This document shows, piece after piece, positions 9,152 through 18,010 of a DNA stretch of 58,100 nt. Location of the stretch: assembly GCF_030160455.1 (NCBI RefSeq), contig NZ_BSOJ01000007.1:1-58100 (forward strand), read 5' to 3'. The position numbers and the translations under genes are program-made. Each line of letters begins with the position of its first letter. Position 1 is the stretch's first letter. The notes under the pieces are model-generated. The model did no database searches, was not told the DNA's origin, and saw only the letters and a program-made list of their open reading frames with translations. Source of the stretch: Limnobacter litoralis (GTDB taxonomy: Bacteria > Pseudomonadota > Gammaproteobacteria > Burkholderiales > Burkholderiaceae_B).

Positions 9152-10750
9152 CAGGCTTTCAATTTCCAGACGGTCACTTCACTTTCAGTGTACTGGTGCT
9201 TGCGCCGGGTTTCCCGAATGACAAAGGGCACTGCCTGGGGTACATCCACCAATTCAAATCGTTCGCCGAGAATGTCTTTCAAACCATCGAGTGTGGTGTA
9301 GGACTCGCCGTCTTTTTTGAAGCCCCCGATCCACTCGCTGCGCTTGGTGTACTCCTCAAGCCAGGTGTAAGGTGAAGACAGCACCAACAGTCCACCCGGA
9401 TTCAGTCGGGATGCCACCGATTCAAGAAATCGACGTGGCGCATACAGTCGATCAATCAGGTTTGCTGCCAGCACCAGATCGAACCCGGTGAACAGCTCTT
9501 TCAGATTGCACGCGTCGCCCTGCCAGAACTCAACCTTGTGTGCGGTGTATGCCAAATCCAGTTCGGCCAGGGTGTGCTCGTGATAGGTCACCAATTCGCC
9601 TTCATCAGGCAAGGTGTAACGCACGGTGCTGGTTTGCTGCAAGCGGATCCAGGTGCAGATTGGCGTTGGCTTGGCTGTCGCGCGGCACATCGGTAAGCCC
9701 GGCATGGTCGTAGATTCGATTCCACTCGTCCTCCGTGGGCAATCGAAGGGGCTGACCGGTTTGCACGGATTTCCAGCGGCAAAAGGCACGAGCCTCATGA
9801 CAATTGGTTTCAACGGGCCAATTCCAGGGCATGGGCACTTCCTCGGTCAACAACCTGAGCTTCCAATCCTTTTGGCCATGGCTCCCCTTCACCCAGAAGG
9901 TGGGATGTTCTGCCTTGGCAAATTGCCGCCATTGCTTGCCTTCATCGTCCCAAAATTGATCTGCGTGGTAAGCCCCAGCGTTCACAAATTCCAGAAACTC
10001 GGCATTGCTGACCAAGTAACGTGAGGCCTGAAATGCCCCCACTTCGGCCTTGTGTTGGCCGTATTCATTGTCCCAGCCGTAGACAGGTTCGCTCAATTCC
10101 CGCCCCAGAGAGACGGCACCCGTCGGAATATTGACCAGTGTATTGGCGGGTGCCGCACCTGCCTGTTGGCAACGTTGCCAAGCGTAATGGGGCCGAACAA
10201 ACCGGAGTTCGTGCTGTCGCATCAGCACAGAAGAAGTTTCAAGGTGAATGTTTTCGTGTTCGATGCCCATCAGAACAGCCCAGAAAGGGTCATTCCAGCC
10301 GATGGGCAATTTGAATGGCGTGTGGCGTATGACTTTGTCAATTACATCGCGCGCCTTGTTGCGGTAGGCACGCACTTCGGCCACTGTGGGCCAGTCGTAT
10401 CGGGTGTCGTCCAGGTCGTCCCAACTCATTTCATCAACACCCACGGCGAACATGGATTCGAGCCAAGGGTCGATGCGTTTGTCGATCAACCCGACCAGCA
10501 AAAACTTGTTGATGAAAAAAGTGGCGGTGTGACCGAAATAAAAGATCAGCGGATGACGCAACGTAATCGGCTTCTTGTAATAGGCCTCGTCGCAACTGAG
10601 TAACTCGAACAGCGATTCGTAGCGGTCGAAGGTGGCGTGGAAATAGTTCAGAATTTCGGTGCGTTTGGCTTCGACGTCGCCGCCGTCCAGAAGTGGAGTG
10701 CGCTGATGCACCTCAGTTGCAGGCGACTTCTTGTGCGATTGGGCATGCAT
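9151..10750 (-). pseudogene. ovoA: ovoA (5-histidylcysteine sulfoxide synthase), internally deleted and frameshifted
   Basis: OvoA joins cysteine and histidine oxidatively and then methylates 4-mercaptohistidine to ovothiol. The first part (10750 to about 9640, roughly 368 residues) has the DinB-like iron-binding domain with H74 and HENIHLE (H165, H169, E171) and the N-terminal part of the FGE/sulfatase-like domain, stopping after LPTEDEWNRIYDHAGL. The second part (about 9640-9151, another frame) begins within the methyltransferase domain at VRYTLPDEGELV and runs to the end with DAxNLKELFTGFDLVLAANLIDRLYAPRRFL. The rest of the FGE domain and the start of the methyltransferase (my estimate: 150-200 codons of a roughly 700-residue protein) are missing and the frames disagree. 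An assembly artefact is the alternative. Confidence 0.82.
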
Positions 10751-10780
10751 GGCGGCGGACTCTGGTAAAGCAAAGCACTT

Positions 10781-10787
10781 AGTGTAA
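10781..10787 (-). promoter_or_regulatory. TTACACT promoter element before ovoA
   Basis: On the minus strand TTACACT lies 30 nt before the ovoA start codon. It matches the -10-like heptamer found before six other genes in this window. No good -35 is seen. Confidence 0.45.
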
Positions 10788-10812
10788 TAAATTTATAAGG
10801 CAATCAGTCCTT

Positions 10813-11364
10813 TCAGACCAGAAAAACAAGATCTGTCACTCCCGGGTCAACCTTTTTCTGGAATAACAACGTCGTGACTTGTCCGCGGTGATGGGTTTGG
10901 TGGTTAAACAAGTGTAGAAGCACCTTGTGTAAAGACTCTTCCCGAGTTTGATTGGCCGCCAAACTGGTGTAACGCAAGGGTTGATGCAAATGTTGGTCAC
11001 TTAGCGCATCGACGTAAGCAAGCAGATCTTGATCCAGTTTTGCGCGCATTTCCCCGAAGGTCTTCAAGTTGGAAAACCGAATTTCGTTCAAGGCGGACAC
11101 TGCATGTGGGCGATCCAGCAAACGACTCAACCACAATTCATCGGCATTGACCAAATGATTCAAGGTGCCCATGATTGAACCAAAAAATGCGCCCATGTCT
11201 TGCAGCAGCGCTTCATTGGGCAGCTTGGCGCAAGCGTCCAGTATTTGCTGGTTCATCACCTGGTTGTACTGGGCGAGCATTTTAAAAAGTGCGGTTGGGC
11301 TGGCAGGCTGACTATTGGCGGTCATGATGGCGGTCAATCGATGGCAAGGTGGTGAAGAAATCAT
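10813..11364 (-). CDS. DinB family protein
   Basis: A 183-residue four-helix-bundle protein of the DinB/YfiT metal-dependent family. Candidate metal ligands are the His in LNHLVNADELW (first helix) and the two in HLFNHQTHHRGQ. Members include thiol S-transferases acting with mycothiol or bacillithiol and uncharacterised stress proteins; which applies here is not visible. OvoA's N-domain belongs to the same superfamily, but this gene is separate and full length. A second possible start is the in-frame ATG at 11325; neither has a clear ribosome site. Confidence 0.8.
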   Translation of the reverse strand: MISSPPCHRLTAIMTANSQPASPTALFKMLAQYNQVMNQQILDACAKLPNEALLQDMGAFFGSIMGTLNHLVNADELWLSRLLDRPHAVSALNEIRFSNLKTFGEMRAKLDQDLLAYVDALSDQHLHQPLRYTSLAANQTREESLHKVLLHLFNHQTHHRGQVTTLLFQKKVDPGVTDLVFLV

Positions 11365-11391
11365 AATCCCGAATTGTTAAAAAGCCATGCC

Positions 11392-12009
11392 ATGACTCGA
11401 CAGATCGATCTCTACTTTGATTTTTCCAGCCCCTACTCATATTTGTCTGTGGCACGGGCAAACCACTTACTGGATGGTTTGCCAATCAGACTGAATTTAC
11501 GACCGATTGTGCTTGGCTCTATTTTCAAGCGATTGGGATGGGAGTCCAGCCCGTTTCTGGCACAGGCCCGAAAGCTGGATTACATGTGGCTGGATGTAGC
11601 CCGGCAGGCAAGGCGCCATGGTCTGCCCTTTCACAAGCCCTCGCATTTTCCGGTCAACAGCGTGTTGGCTGCACGCGTGGCCACTTGTGCCCCAGACGAA
11701 CCCTGGCTGGCTGACTTCTGTGTGGCGGCTTTTCAGGCTTATTTTGTGCATGATGAAAACCTCAGCGAGCCGAATGTAATAGGCAGATTGCTGCTTGAAC
11801 TTGGCCTCGATTCTCGGGAAATATTGGACAGGGCGACCAGTGCGCACAACAAAAGCGATCTGCGGCAGGTCACCGAACAGGCCGACGCGCTGGGGGTGTT
11901 TGGCGCACCCACGTTTGTAGTGAACCAACACTTGTTTTGGGGCGACGACCGCTTTGAAGCGGCAGTGGATGCCTGTATTCAGGATTCTGCAGAACTACCA
12001 CCAAAATGA
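11392..12009 (+). CDS. 2-hydroxychromene-2-carboxylate isomerase/DsbA-like oxidoreductase
   Basis: A 205-residue DsbA-fold protein of the kappa-GST/HCCA isomerase group. It has Ser in place of the CxxC cysteines (FDFSSPYSYLS at residues 11-21) and the cis-Pro loop VFGAPTFVVN near residue 170, with FWGDDR behind it as in HCCA isomerases. Such enzymes isomerise aromatic-degradation intermediates with glutathione. No naphthalene-type pathway lies nearby, so the substrate is unknown. ATG at 11392 is preferred to a TTG 18 nt upstream because the beta-strand that starts the fold begins just after it. Confidence 0.82.
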   Translation: MTRQIDLYFDFSSPYSYLSVARANHLLDGLPIRLNLRPIVLGSIFKRLGWESSPFLAQARKLDYMWLDVARQARRHGLPFHKPSHFPVNSVLAARVATCAPDEPWLADFCVAAFQAYFVHDENLSEPNVIGRLLLELGLDSREILDRATSAHNKSDLRQVTEQADALGVFGAPTFVVNQHLFWGDDRFEAAVDACIQDSAELPPK

Positions 12010-12021
12010 AATGCGCCAGCG

Positions 12022-12028
12022 TTACACT
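12022..12028 (+). promoter_or_regulatory. TTACACT promoter element before the nitroreductase
   Basis: GTTACACT sits 36 nt before the nitroreductase ATG and just after the end of the preceding gene, so the nitroreductase probably has its own promoter. No consensus -35 is visible 17 bp upstream. Confidence 0.45.
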
Positions 12029-12064
12029 TGCGTTTCTTATTGCAGTAACCAAGGAGCAGTACTC

Positions 12065-12667
12065 ATGGATTTGTTTGATGCAATTTACCAGCGCCGCGCA
12101 ATTAAGGGCTTCGATTCCGAGTTTGTAATTCCCGCTGCTGATGAAACCAAAATGCTGGAAGCTGCCATTCAGGCGCCCACCAGCTTCAATATTCAACACT
12201 GGCGTTTTGTGGTCGTGCGCGACAAGGCCTTGCGCCAAGAGATGCGCAAACTGGGCAACGATCAGGCGCAGATTACAGATGCTTCACTGTTGGTCATCAT
12301 GACGGCTGACACCAAAGCCTGGCAGAAAAACCCGGCTCGCTACTGGGAAAAAGCCCCGAAGGAAGTGGCCGATCTGCTGGTGGGCTGGATGGGCCCCTTC
12401 CACGATGGCCGCGAATGGCTGCAGCGCGATGAGGCGCAACGCTCCATCGGCATGGCCATGCAAACGCTGATGCTATCTGCCAAAGGCTTAGGCTACGACT
12501 CTTGCCCGATGATCGGTTTTGACATTGAAGCGGTGGCCAAGCTGATCAATCTGCCTGCTGACCATGTGATGGGACCGATGGTTGCGATTGGCAAAGGCAA
12601 CAAGCAGCCTTGGCCCAAGCCCGGTCAACTGGCCCTCAATGACGTGGTGATCAACAACACGTTTTAA
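12065..12667 (+). CDS. Nitroreductase family FMN protein
   Basis: A 200-residue nitroreductase-fold protein. It shows the N-terminal FMN-phosphate motif (YQRRAIKGFD, residues 9-18), the APTSFNIQHWRFVVV segment (about 35-49) and the C-terminal GPMVAIGKG loop. Family members reduce nitroaromatics, quinones or enones with NAD(P)H. AAGGAG lies 8 nt upstream of the ATG at 12065; the frame is open further upstream, but that part overlaps the previous gene. A strong terminator follows. Confidence 0.87.
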   Translation: MDLFDAIYQRRAIKGFDSEFVIPAADETKMLEAAIQAPTSFNIQHWRFVVVRDKALRQEMRKLGNDQAQITDASLLVIMTADTKAWQKNPARYWEKAPKEVADLLVGWMGPFHDGREWLQRDEAQRSIGMAMQTLMLSAKGLGYDSCPMIGFDIEAVAKLINLPADHVMGPMVAIGKGNKQPWPKPGQLALNDVVINNTF

Positions 12668-12678
12668 TTGGCTTTGAA

Positions 12679-13599
12679 TTAGACAGCACGAGGCGAGGAA
12701 TCATTTCCTCGCCTTTTTTTTAGCACGTCGATCAACGCCCTCAACTTGGGCTGCGATTGACTGCGCTCTGCGAAATACAAAAACAGGCCTGAGGTAACAG
12801 GCAGGCTGTCGGACAAGCACGACACCAATTCCTGAGTAGCCAACCACTGCTGCACTTCCATCTCGGCCACGTAGGCCAGCCCCAAACCCGCCAATGCAAA
12901 ATTCACCAGGCTGCTGCGGTCATTCACCACCACCGACACTGGCGCATCCACCAACACTTCCCGCCCCTGCTGCTCAAACTCCCACCGGTGCAGGGCTCGA
13001 CTGGTCACGAAACGGTAATTCAAGCAGGTGTAATCTGGGATGTCGGTGAACTGTTTGGGTAGGCCATGCTGTTTTGCATACGCAGAGCTTGCCACCACAC
13101 ACCAGCGAAATTCGGGGGTCAATGGCAATGCAACCATGTCTTTTTCAAGCGACTCGCCCAGCCGAATGCCGGCGTCGAAGCCTTCATCAAGCAGATCAAC
13201 AATGCCCTCATCGATGTGGATGTCCAACAGAATTTCAGGGTACTTGCGCCTGAACTCAGGCAACACAGGCTCAATCAGCCATTCACAGGCAAAGCGCGTC
13301 ATCGTGAGCCGCAGCGTGCCACTGGGTTTGCTCTGGAAAGATCCCAAACCTTCCAGCGCTTCACGCAATTCACGCGCAGCCGGGTTCAAGCGGTTGTACA
13401 ACTGCTGGCCAGCCTCGGTCAGCGCCACACGGCGCGTGGTGCGCCGAAACAGCAAGACGCCGTGGCGATCCTCCAGCGCGCGGATGGTCTTGCTGACTGC
13501 GGTGGCACTGACACCGAGCCTTTGCGCAGCCTGCGAAAAACTGGACAAGGCGGCCACTTCCAGAAAAACGGCCACACCATCGAAGACGTCTTTGTCCAT
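12679..13599 (-). CDS. LysR family transcriptional regulator
   Basis: A 306-residue LysR-type regulator: winged helix at residues 5-64 (SFSQAAQRLGVSATAVSKTIRALE) and a periplasmic-binding-like effector domain from about 92 (GTLRLTMTRFACEWLIEPVLPEF). It is divergent from the molybdenum hydroxylase operon starting at 13707 and probably controls it. A perfect palindrome lies 4 bp before its start codon. Its 3' end overlaps the terminator of the convergent nitroreductase gene. Confidence 0.9.
   Translation of the reverse strand: MDKDVFDGVAVFLEVAALSSFSQAAQRLGVSATAVSKTIRALEDRHGVLLFRRTTRRVALTEAGQQLYNRLNPAARELREALEGLGSFQSKPSGTLRLTMTRFACEWLIEPVLPEFRRKYPEILLDIHIDEGIVDLLDEGFDAGIRLGESLEKDMVALPLTPEFRWCVVASSAYAKQHGLPKQFTDIPDYTCLNYRFVTSRALHRWEFEQQGREVLVDAPVSVVVNDRSSLVNFALAGLGLAYVAEMEVQQWLATQELVSCLSDSLPVTSGLFLYFAERSQSQPKLRALIDVLKKRRGNDSSPRAV
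12692..12721 (+). terminator. Rho-independent terminator after the nitroreductase
   Basis: A perfect 9-bp stem GGCGAGGAA/TTCCTCGCC with a TCAT loop is followed by eight T. It lies inside the last codons of the convergent LysR gene, so the LysR C-terminus (GNDSSPRAV) is encoded by the terminator's antisense strand. Confidence 0.9.
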
Positions 13600-13603
13600 T
13601 TTA

Positions 13604-13618
13604 TAAACCTGAGGTTTA
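13604..13618. promoter_or_regulatory. Palindromic operator between lysR and iorA-like genes
   Basis: TAAACCTGAGGTTTA is a perfect 7-1-7 palindrome 4 bp upstream of the LysR start codon. LysR regulators commonly bind dyads at their own promoter to repress themselves and activate the divergent operon. It could equally be a site of another dimeric regulator. Confidence 0.55.
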
Positions 13619-13661
13619 AAACAAATGAAAAATATAGCCTTTATCTTGATAATTACTCAAG

Positions 13662-13668
13662 TTACACT
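13662..13668 (+). promoter_or_regulatory. TTACACT promoter element before the iorA-like gene
   Basis: GTTACACT is 38 nt upstream of the ATG at 13707. A weak -35 candidate TTTATC stands 17 bp before TACACT. Confidence 0.45.
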
Positions 13669-13706
13669 GCTGAGCTATGACAATAATTCCTGACCTAGGG
13701 GGTGAA

Positions 13707-14165
13707 ATGGTTGATTTTGTGCTGAATGGCAAACCCGTGAGTGCGCAAGTGGATAACGACACACCACTGCTGTGGGTGCTGCGCGATGAACTTGAAATGA
13801 CCGGCACAAAGTACGGCTGCGGCATGGGCCTTTGCGGCGCTTGCACCGCGCACGTGGAAGGTCAGGCAGTTCGGTCTTGCCAAACCCCGATTTCGACCGT
13901 GGCTGGCAAACACGTCACCACCATCGAACAAATGCACGACGACAAGGTGGGTGCAGCAGTGCAGCACGCCTGGCAAAAGCTGGACGTGGTGCAGTGCGGT
14001 TACTGCCAATCCGGGCAGATCATGCAGGCCACCGCCTTGCTGAAAACCAATCCGAAACCCAGCGACAAAGACATTGACGACGCCATGGCAGGGAACATTT
14101 GCCGCTGCGCCACCTATGTTCGCATCCGCGCGGCCATTCACGAAGCCGCCAAAACGCTGGCTTAA
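13707..14165 (+). CDS. [2Fe-2S] subunit of an aldehyde/isoquinoline-type molybdenum hydroxylase
   Basis: A 152-residue electron-transfer subunit with two [2Fe-2S] clusters. The plant-type cluster is CGMGLCGACTAH plus the later VRSC, and the second uses CGYCQSG and CRC in NICRCATY. It is the small-subunit partner of the molybdopterin subunit that follows, as in isoquinoline 1-oxidoreductase IorA or nicotinate/aldehyde dehydrogenases. The ATG at 13707 has an AGGGGGTGA ribosome site 3-11 nt upstream; an earlier in-frame ATG has none. There is no FAD subunit gene, typical for enzymes that pass electrons to a cytochrome. Confidence 0.88.
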   Translation: MVDFVLNGKPVSAQVDNDTPLLWVLRDELEMTGTKYGCGMGLCGACTAHVEGQAVRSCQTPISTVAGKHVTTIEQMHDDKVGAAVQHAWQKLDVVQCGYCQSGQIMQATALLKTNPKPSDKDIDDAMAGNICRCATYVRIRAAIHEAAKTLA

Positions 14166-14176
14166 GGAGAATCAAA

Positions 14177-16378
14177 ATGACCATCATCAGTAAATTAAGC
14201 CGACGCGAATTCCTGAAAGCCGGGGTGGGTTTTACCCTGGCCGTGCAACTGCCCATGTCGATGGCAGCCAGCAAACTGAAAGCGGGCGGCCCCGGTCAGG
14301 TGGGTGCACAGGTCGAAACTGGAAGTTTCGCCCCCAATGCGTTTGTAACCATTGGAGAGGACAACACCGTCACCGTAATCTGCAAACACCTTGAAATGGG
14401 CCAAGGCGTGTTCACCGGGCTTGCCACTTTGGTGGCCGAAGAACTGGACGCAGACTGGGCACAAGTGCACGCACAAGGCGCACCCGCAGCCAAGGCCTAC
14501 AACAATCTGTTTTGGGGTGTGCAAGGCACGGGCGGCAGCACCGCCATTGCCAATTCATTTGAGCAAATGAGAAAGGCAGGCGCCACCGCGCGTGCCATGT
14601 TGGTTGAAGCGGCTGCACAGCGCTGGAAAGTGCCAGTCCACAAAATTCAGGTGACCAAAGGCTTGGTGCACACTGCAGACGGCCACCACAAGGCCACCTT
14701 TGGTGAACTGGCCCAAGCGGCAGCCGCCCTGCCCGTTCCGGAAAACGTGACCCTGAAACAGGCCCATGAATTCAAGCTGATTGGCAAAACAGCACCCCGC
14801 AAAGACAGCGCCGCCAAAACCACTGGCAAGGCCATGTTCACGCAAGACTTCAAACTGCCCGGCATGCTGACCGCCGTGGTGGCGCACAGCCCCAAATTCG
14901 GCGGCAAAGTGGCCAAAGTGGACGATACCAAGGCGCGTGCCATTCCGGGTGTTCAACAGGTGGTGACCATTCCAACTGGAGTGGCCGTGTTGGCCCACAA
15001 CTTCTGGACCGCCAAGAAAGGCCGTGATGCGCTGGTGATCGATTGGGATTTCAGCCAGGCTTACAGCGGCAGCAGCGACCAGATTCAAAAAGACTACACC
15101 GCACTGTTGGACAAACCCGGCACAGTGGCCCGCAAAGAAGGCGATGCCATGGCCACGCTGGCAGACAGCAAAAATGTGGTTCAGGCCGATTTTCATTTTC
15201 CGTTTTTGGCCCACGCCGCCATGGAACCCATGAACTGCGCCATGCAAATGACGCCGGAGGGCGTGCAGGTCTGGAACGGTGAACAGATGCAAACCGCAGA
15301 CCAGGCCGCTGTGGCCGGTGTGCTGGGCCTGAAGCCAGAGCAGGTGAACCTGAACATGCTGTACGCAGGCGGCAGCTTTGGCCGCAGGGCCAACCCGCAC
15401 GCGGACTACCTGGTGGAAGCCGCACATGTGCTGAAAGCCAGCGGTGGCAAAAACCCCATCAAGCTGGTGTGGGCACGCGAGGACGACATGACCGGGGGCT
15501 TTTATCGCCCCGCATACGCCCATCGCATTCAGGCCACACTGGACGAGCACGGCATGCCCAAAGCCTGGATGAACCGCATCGTCGGGGAGTCCATCATGAA
15601 GGGCTCGCCTTTCGAAATGATGATCAAAGACGGCGTCGACCCCACCTCGGTAGAAGGATCAGCCACCCTTCCCTACGCCATTCCGAACATGCTGGTTGAC
15701 CTGCACACCACCAACGACACCGTGCGCGTGCCGGTGCAGTGGTGGCGCTCTGTGGGGTCAACCCACACCGCATTCGCCACGGAAGTGGTTATGAATGAAC
15801 TGGCTGAAAAAGCCGGCAAAGACCCGGTGGAGTACCGCATGGCGCTGCTGAAGAAGCACCCCCGCCACGCAGGCGTCTTGAAGCTAGCCGCCGAAAAGGC
15901 GGGTTGGCACAAACCAGTGGCCCCCGGCAAAAACGGTGAAAAGCGTGGCCGAGGCGTGGCTGTGCATGAATCGTTCAACACCTTTGTGGCCCAGGTTGTG
16001 GAAGTGACCGTTCAAAAAGACGGCGCTTACAAAGTGGACCGAGTGGTGTGTGCGGTGGACTGCGGTGTGGTGGTCAACCCCGACGTGGTGAAAGCCCAGA
16101 TGGAAGGCGGCATTGGCTTTGCATTGGCTGGTGCCTTGTACGGTGAAATCACCCTGAAAGATGGCGAAGTGCAACAGACCAACTTCCACAATTACCCGGT
16201 GCTGCGCATCAACCAGATGCCGAAAATCGAGGTGCACATGGTGCAGTCTGCCGAGAAGCCCACAGGCGTGGGCGAGCCCGGTGTGCCACCTTTGGCACCC
16301 GCACTGGCGCACGCGCTGAAAAATGCAGCAGGGGTGACGATTCGCAGCCTGCCCATTCAGGACACCATCCAGGTTTAA
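14177..16378 (+). CDS. Molybdopterin-binding subunit, xanthine oxidase family (IorB-like), Tat-exported
   Basis: A 733-residue catalytic subunit of the IorB type. The N-terminus carries a twin-arginine signal (SRREFLKAG at residues 8-16 and a hydrophobic stretch), so the folded enzyme acts in the periplasm or on its outer membrane face. Molybdopterin-contact regions include GQGVFTGLATL, GGSFGRRANPH and the C-terminal GVGEPG, whose Glu is the conserved active-site base. The substrate (aldehyde or N-heterocycle) is not determined. AAGGAG lies 7 nt before the ATG and only 11 nt separate it from the Fe-S subunit gene. Maturation factors follow. Confidence 0.88.
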   Translation: MTIISKLSRREFLKAGVGFTLAVQLPMSMAASKLKAGGPGQVGAQVETGSFAPNAFVTIGEDNTVTVICKHLEMGQGVFTGLATLVAEELDADWAQVHAQGAPAAKAYNNLFWGVQGTGGSTAIANSFEQMRKAGATARAMLVEAAAQRWKVPVHKIQVTKGLVHTADGHHKATFGELAQAAAALPVPENVTLKQAHEFKLIGKTAPRKDSAAKTTGKAMFTQDFKLPGMLTAVVAHSPKFGGKVAKVDDTKARAIPGVQQVVTIPTGVAVLAHNFWTAKKGRDALVIDWDFSQAYSGSSDQIQKDYTALLDKPGTVARKEGDAMATLADSKNVVQADFHFPFLAHAAMEPMNCAMQMTPEGVQVWNGEQMQTADQAAVAGVLGLKPEQVNLNMLYAGGSFGRRANPHADYLVEAAHVLKASGGKNPIKLVWAREDDMTGGFYRPAYAHRIQATLDEHGMPKAWMNRIVGESIMKGSPFEMMIKDGVDPTSVEGSATLPYAIPNMLVDLHTTNDTVRVPVQWWRSVGSTHTAFATEVVMNELAEKAGKDPVEYRMALLKKHPRHAGVLKLAAEKAGWHKPVAPGKNGEKRGRGVAVHESFNTFVAQVVEVTVQKDGAYKVDRVVCAVDCGVVVNPDVVKAQMEGGIGFALAGALYGEITLKDGEVQQTNFHNYPVLRINQMPKIEVHMVQSAEKPTGVGEPGVPPLAPALAHALKNAAGVTIRSLPIQDTIQV

Positions 16379-16392
16379 GGGGTTGATTGCAC

Positions 16393-17406
16393 ATGGAAGG
16401 TCTTGACCTTGAAGTATTGCGCAAGGCCCAAAGCTGGCACCACAGCGGCCGACAAGCAGTGTTGGTCACGGTGGTGCGAACCTGGGGGTCGTCGCCACGC
16501 CCACCGGGGTCGCTGTTGGTGTTGCGCGACGATGGCCATGCCGTGGGCAGCGTGTCGGGCGGCTGTATTGAAGACGACCTGATTGACCGCATCGTCAACA
16601 AAGAAGGCTTGCCCACCAGGCCGCAACTGGTTCAGTACGGTGTTGGCGCTGAAGAAGCGCGGCGCTTTGGCCTGCCCTGTGGCGGACGAATGGAACTGGT
16701 GCTTGAACCCATTACAGCAGCAAGCCGGCTGGACGAACTGATCGAGCACCTGCAAAACGGCCGACTTGTGGAGCGCACGCTGACGCTTGCGAGCAGGGCT
16801 GTCACCTTGACCGAGTGCCGCCAAGGCAAGGAACTGGCATTCGACGGCAACACGCTGAAACAGCTGTTCGGCCCACAATATCGCTTGCTGTTGATTGGCG
16901 CTGGGCAACTGGCCCAGCAATTGGCACGCGTGGCGCTGGCGCTTGGCTTTGCGGTCACAGTGTGCGACCCGCGCACTGAATATTCGGAAGAATGGAACGA
17001 AGCAGGCACCACACTGACCCGAGACATGCCCGACGACGTTGTGATCGCGATGAAACCAGATTCACGCACCGCTGTGATCGCGCTGACGCACGACCCGAAA
17101 CTGGACGACCTGGCCTTGATGGAGGCCCTGAAAACACCGGCCTTTTACGTGGCGGCGCTGGGCTCCAGAAGAAACAACAGCGCCAGACGCAAGCGCCTGC
17201 TTGAGTTCGGCGTAAGCCAAGCGCAGGCCGAGTTCATGAGTGGCCCAGCCGGGCTGGACATTGGTAGCCGCACCCCCAGCGAAATAGCGGTCTCCATTGC
17301 CGCTGAACTGGTGGCTCGCAAAAATGGCATCCGGGCGGGCACACCCGTGCAGCGCAAGCCACAAACACTGCAATTCGCCAGTGACGAAGCACCCGCCTGC
17401 GGCTGA
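16393..17406 (+). CDS. XdhC family molybdenum cofactor maturation protein
   Basis: A 337-residue XdhC/CoxI-like protein that binds sulfurated molybdenum cofactor and inserts it into xanthine-oxidase family enzymes. The N-terminal XdhC domain has VRTWGSSPRPPGS and the conserved GSVSGGCIE (about residues 51-59); the C-terminal Rossmann domain has LLLIGAGQLAQQLA and VAALGSRRNNSARRKRL. It follows the catalytic subunit by 14 bp. ATG at 16393 is preferred over a TTG two codons earlier. Its 3' end overlaps the next gene by 26 nt. Confidence 0.88.
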   Translation: MEGLDLEVLRKAQSWHHSGRQAVLVTVVRTWGSSPRPPGSLLVLRDDGHAVGSVSGGCIEDDLIDRIVNKEGLPTRPQLVQYGVGAEEARRFGLPCGGRMELVLEPITAASRLDELIEHLQNGRLVERTLTLASRAVTLTECRQGKELAFDGNTLKQLFGPQYRLLLIGAGQLAQQLARVALALGFAVTVCDPRTEYSEEWNEAGTTLTRDMPDDVVIAMKPDSRTAVIALTHDPKLDDLALMEALKTPAFYVAALGSRRNNSARRKRLLEFGVSQAQAEFMSGPAGLDIGSRTPSEIAVSIAAELVARKNGIRAGTPVQRKPQTLQFASDEAPACG

Positions 17407-18010
17407 ACAAGCGGTCGGCCTGCTGCTGGCCGCGGGGTTTGGTCGACGATACGACCCCAGCGGCCAACGCGACAAGCTGATGCACGTGCTGGCCGATGGC
17501 CACAGCGTGCTTTGGCACAGTGCAAACGCCTTGAAGGCGGCCCTGCCCCACTGCATCGCCGTGGTTCAACCCGCACAAGCGGAACGAGAAGCGCTGTTGA
17601 TGAAGCTGGGCTTTGATGTGGTTCAAGCCCCGCAAGCCGCATTGGGCATGGGGGCCAGCATGGCTGCGGGCGTGCAGGCCATTCAGCACCAGTATGCAGA
17701 CGCCAAGGCGATAGTGCTTGCACTGGCGGATATGGCGTGGGTGGGCAGCAAGGCGATTGAACAAGTTGCCAATGCGACCTTAACCCTGCCGGGCGGGCAA
17801 TCAGATTTCTGCGCGCCGGTTTACAAAGGGCAGCGTGGGCACCCCGTAGGCTTTGGGTCAGACTGGTTCGGTGCCCTGGCTTCGCTGAACGGCGACCAGG
17901 GTGCAAGGCAGCTGATGAAGCATGCCCGTTGCCACGCCATTGATTGGCCTGACGACGGTGTAATCAAAGACCTTGACGCGCCCTTAGACGCCCCAAAAAC
18001 AGCGGAATAA
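17381..18010 (+). CDS. MobA-like NTP transferase (molybdenum cofactor nucleotidylation)
   Basis: A 209-residue GT-A nucleotidyltransferase like MocA/MobA, which attaches CMP or GMP to molybdopterin. The nucleotide-binding LLAAGFGRRYD is at about residues 14-24 and the metal-binding LADMAW at about 112-117. CMP is likely because xanthine-oxidase family enzymes of the IorAB type use MCD. The start is a GTG (17381) inside the end of xdhC; the frame upstream of it is the shadow of that gene. The last 47 nt overlap the convergent permease gene. Confidence 0.83.
   Translation: MTKHPPAAEQAVGLLLAAGFGRRYDPSGQRDKLMHVLADGHSVLWHSANALKAALPHCIAVVQPAQAEREALLMKLGFDVVQAPQAALGMGASMAAGVQAIQHQYADAKAIVLALADMAWVGSKAIEQVANATLTLPGGQSDFCAPVYKGQRGHPVGFGSDWFGALASLNGDQGARQLMKHARCHAIDWPDDGVIKDLDAPLDAPKTAE

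Noticed and set aside
14555-15550. Long minus-strand open frame (331 codons) opposite the molybdopterin subunit gene
   Set aside because: It is His/Gly/Cys-rich with no family resemblance and is explained by codon bias of the strongly supported sense gene.
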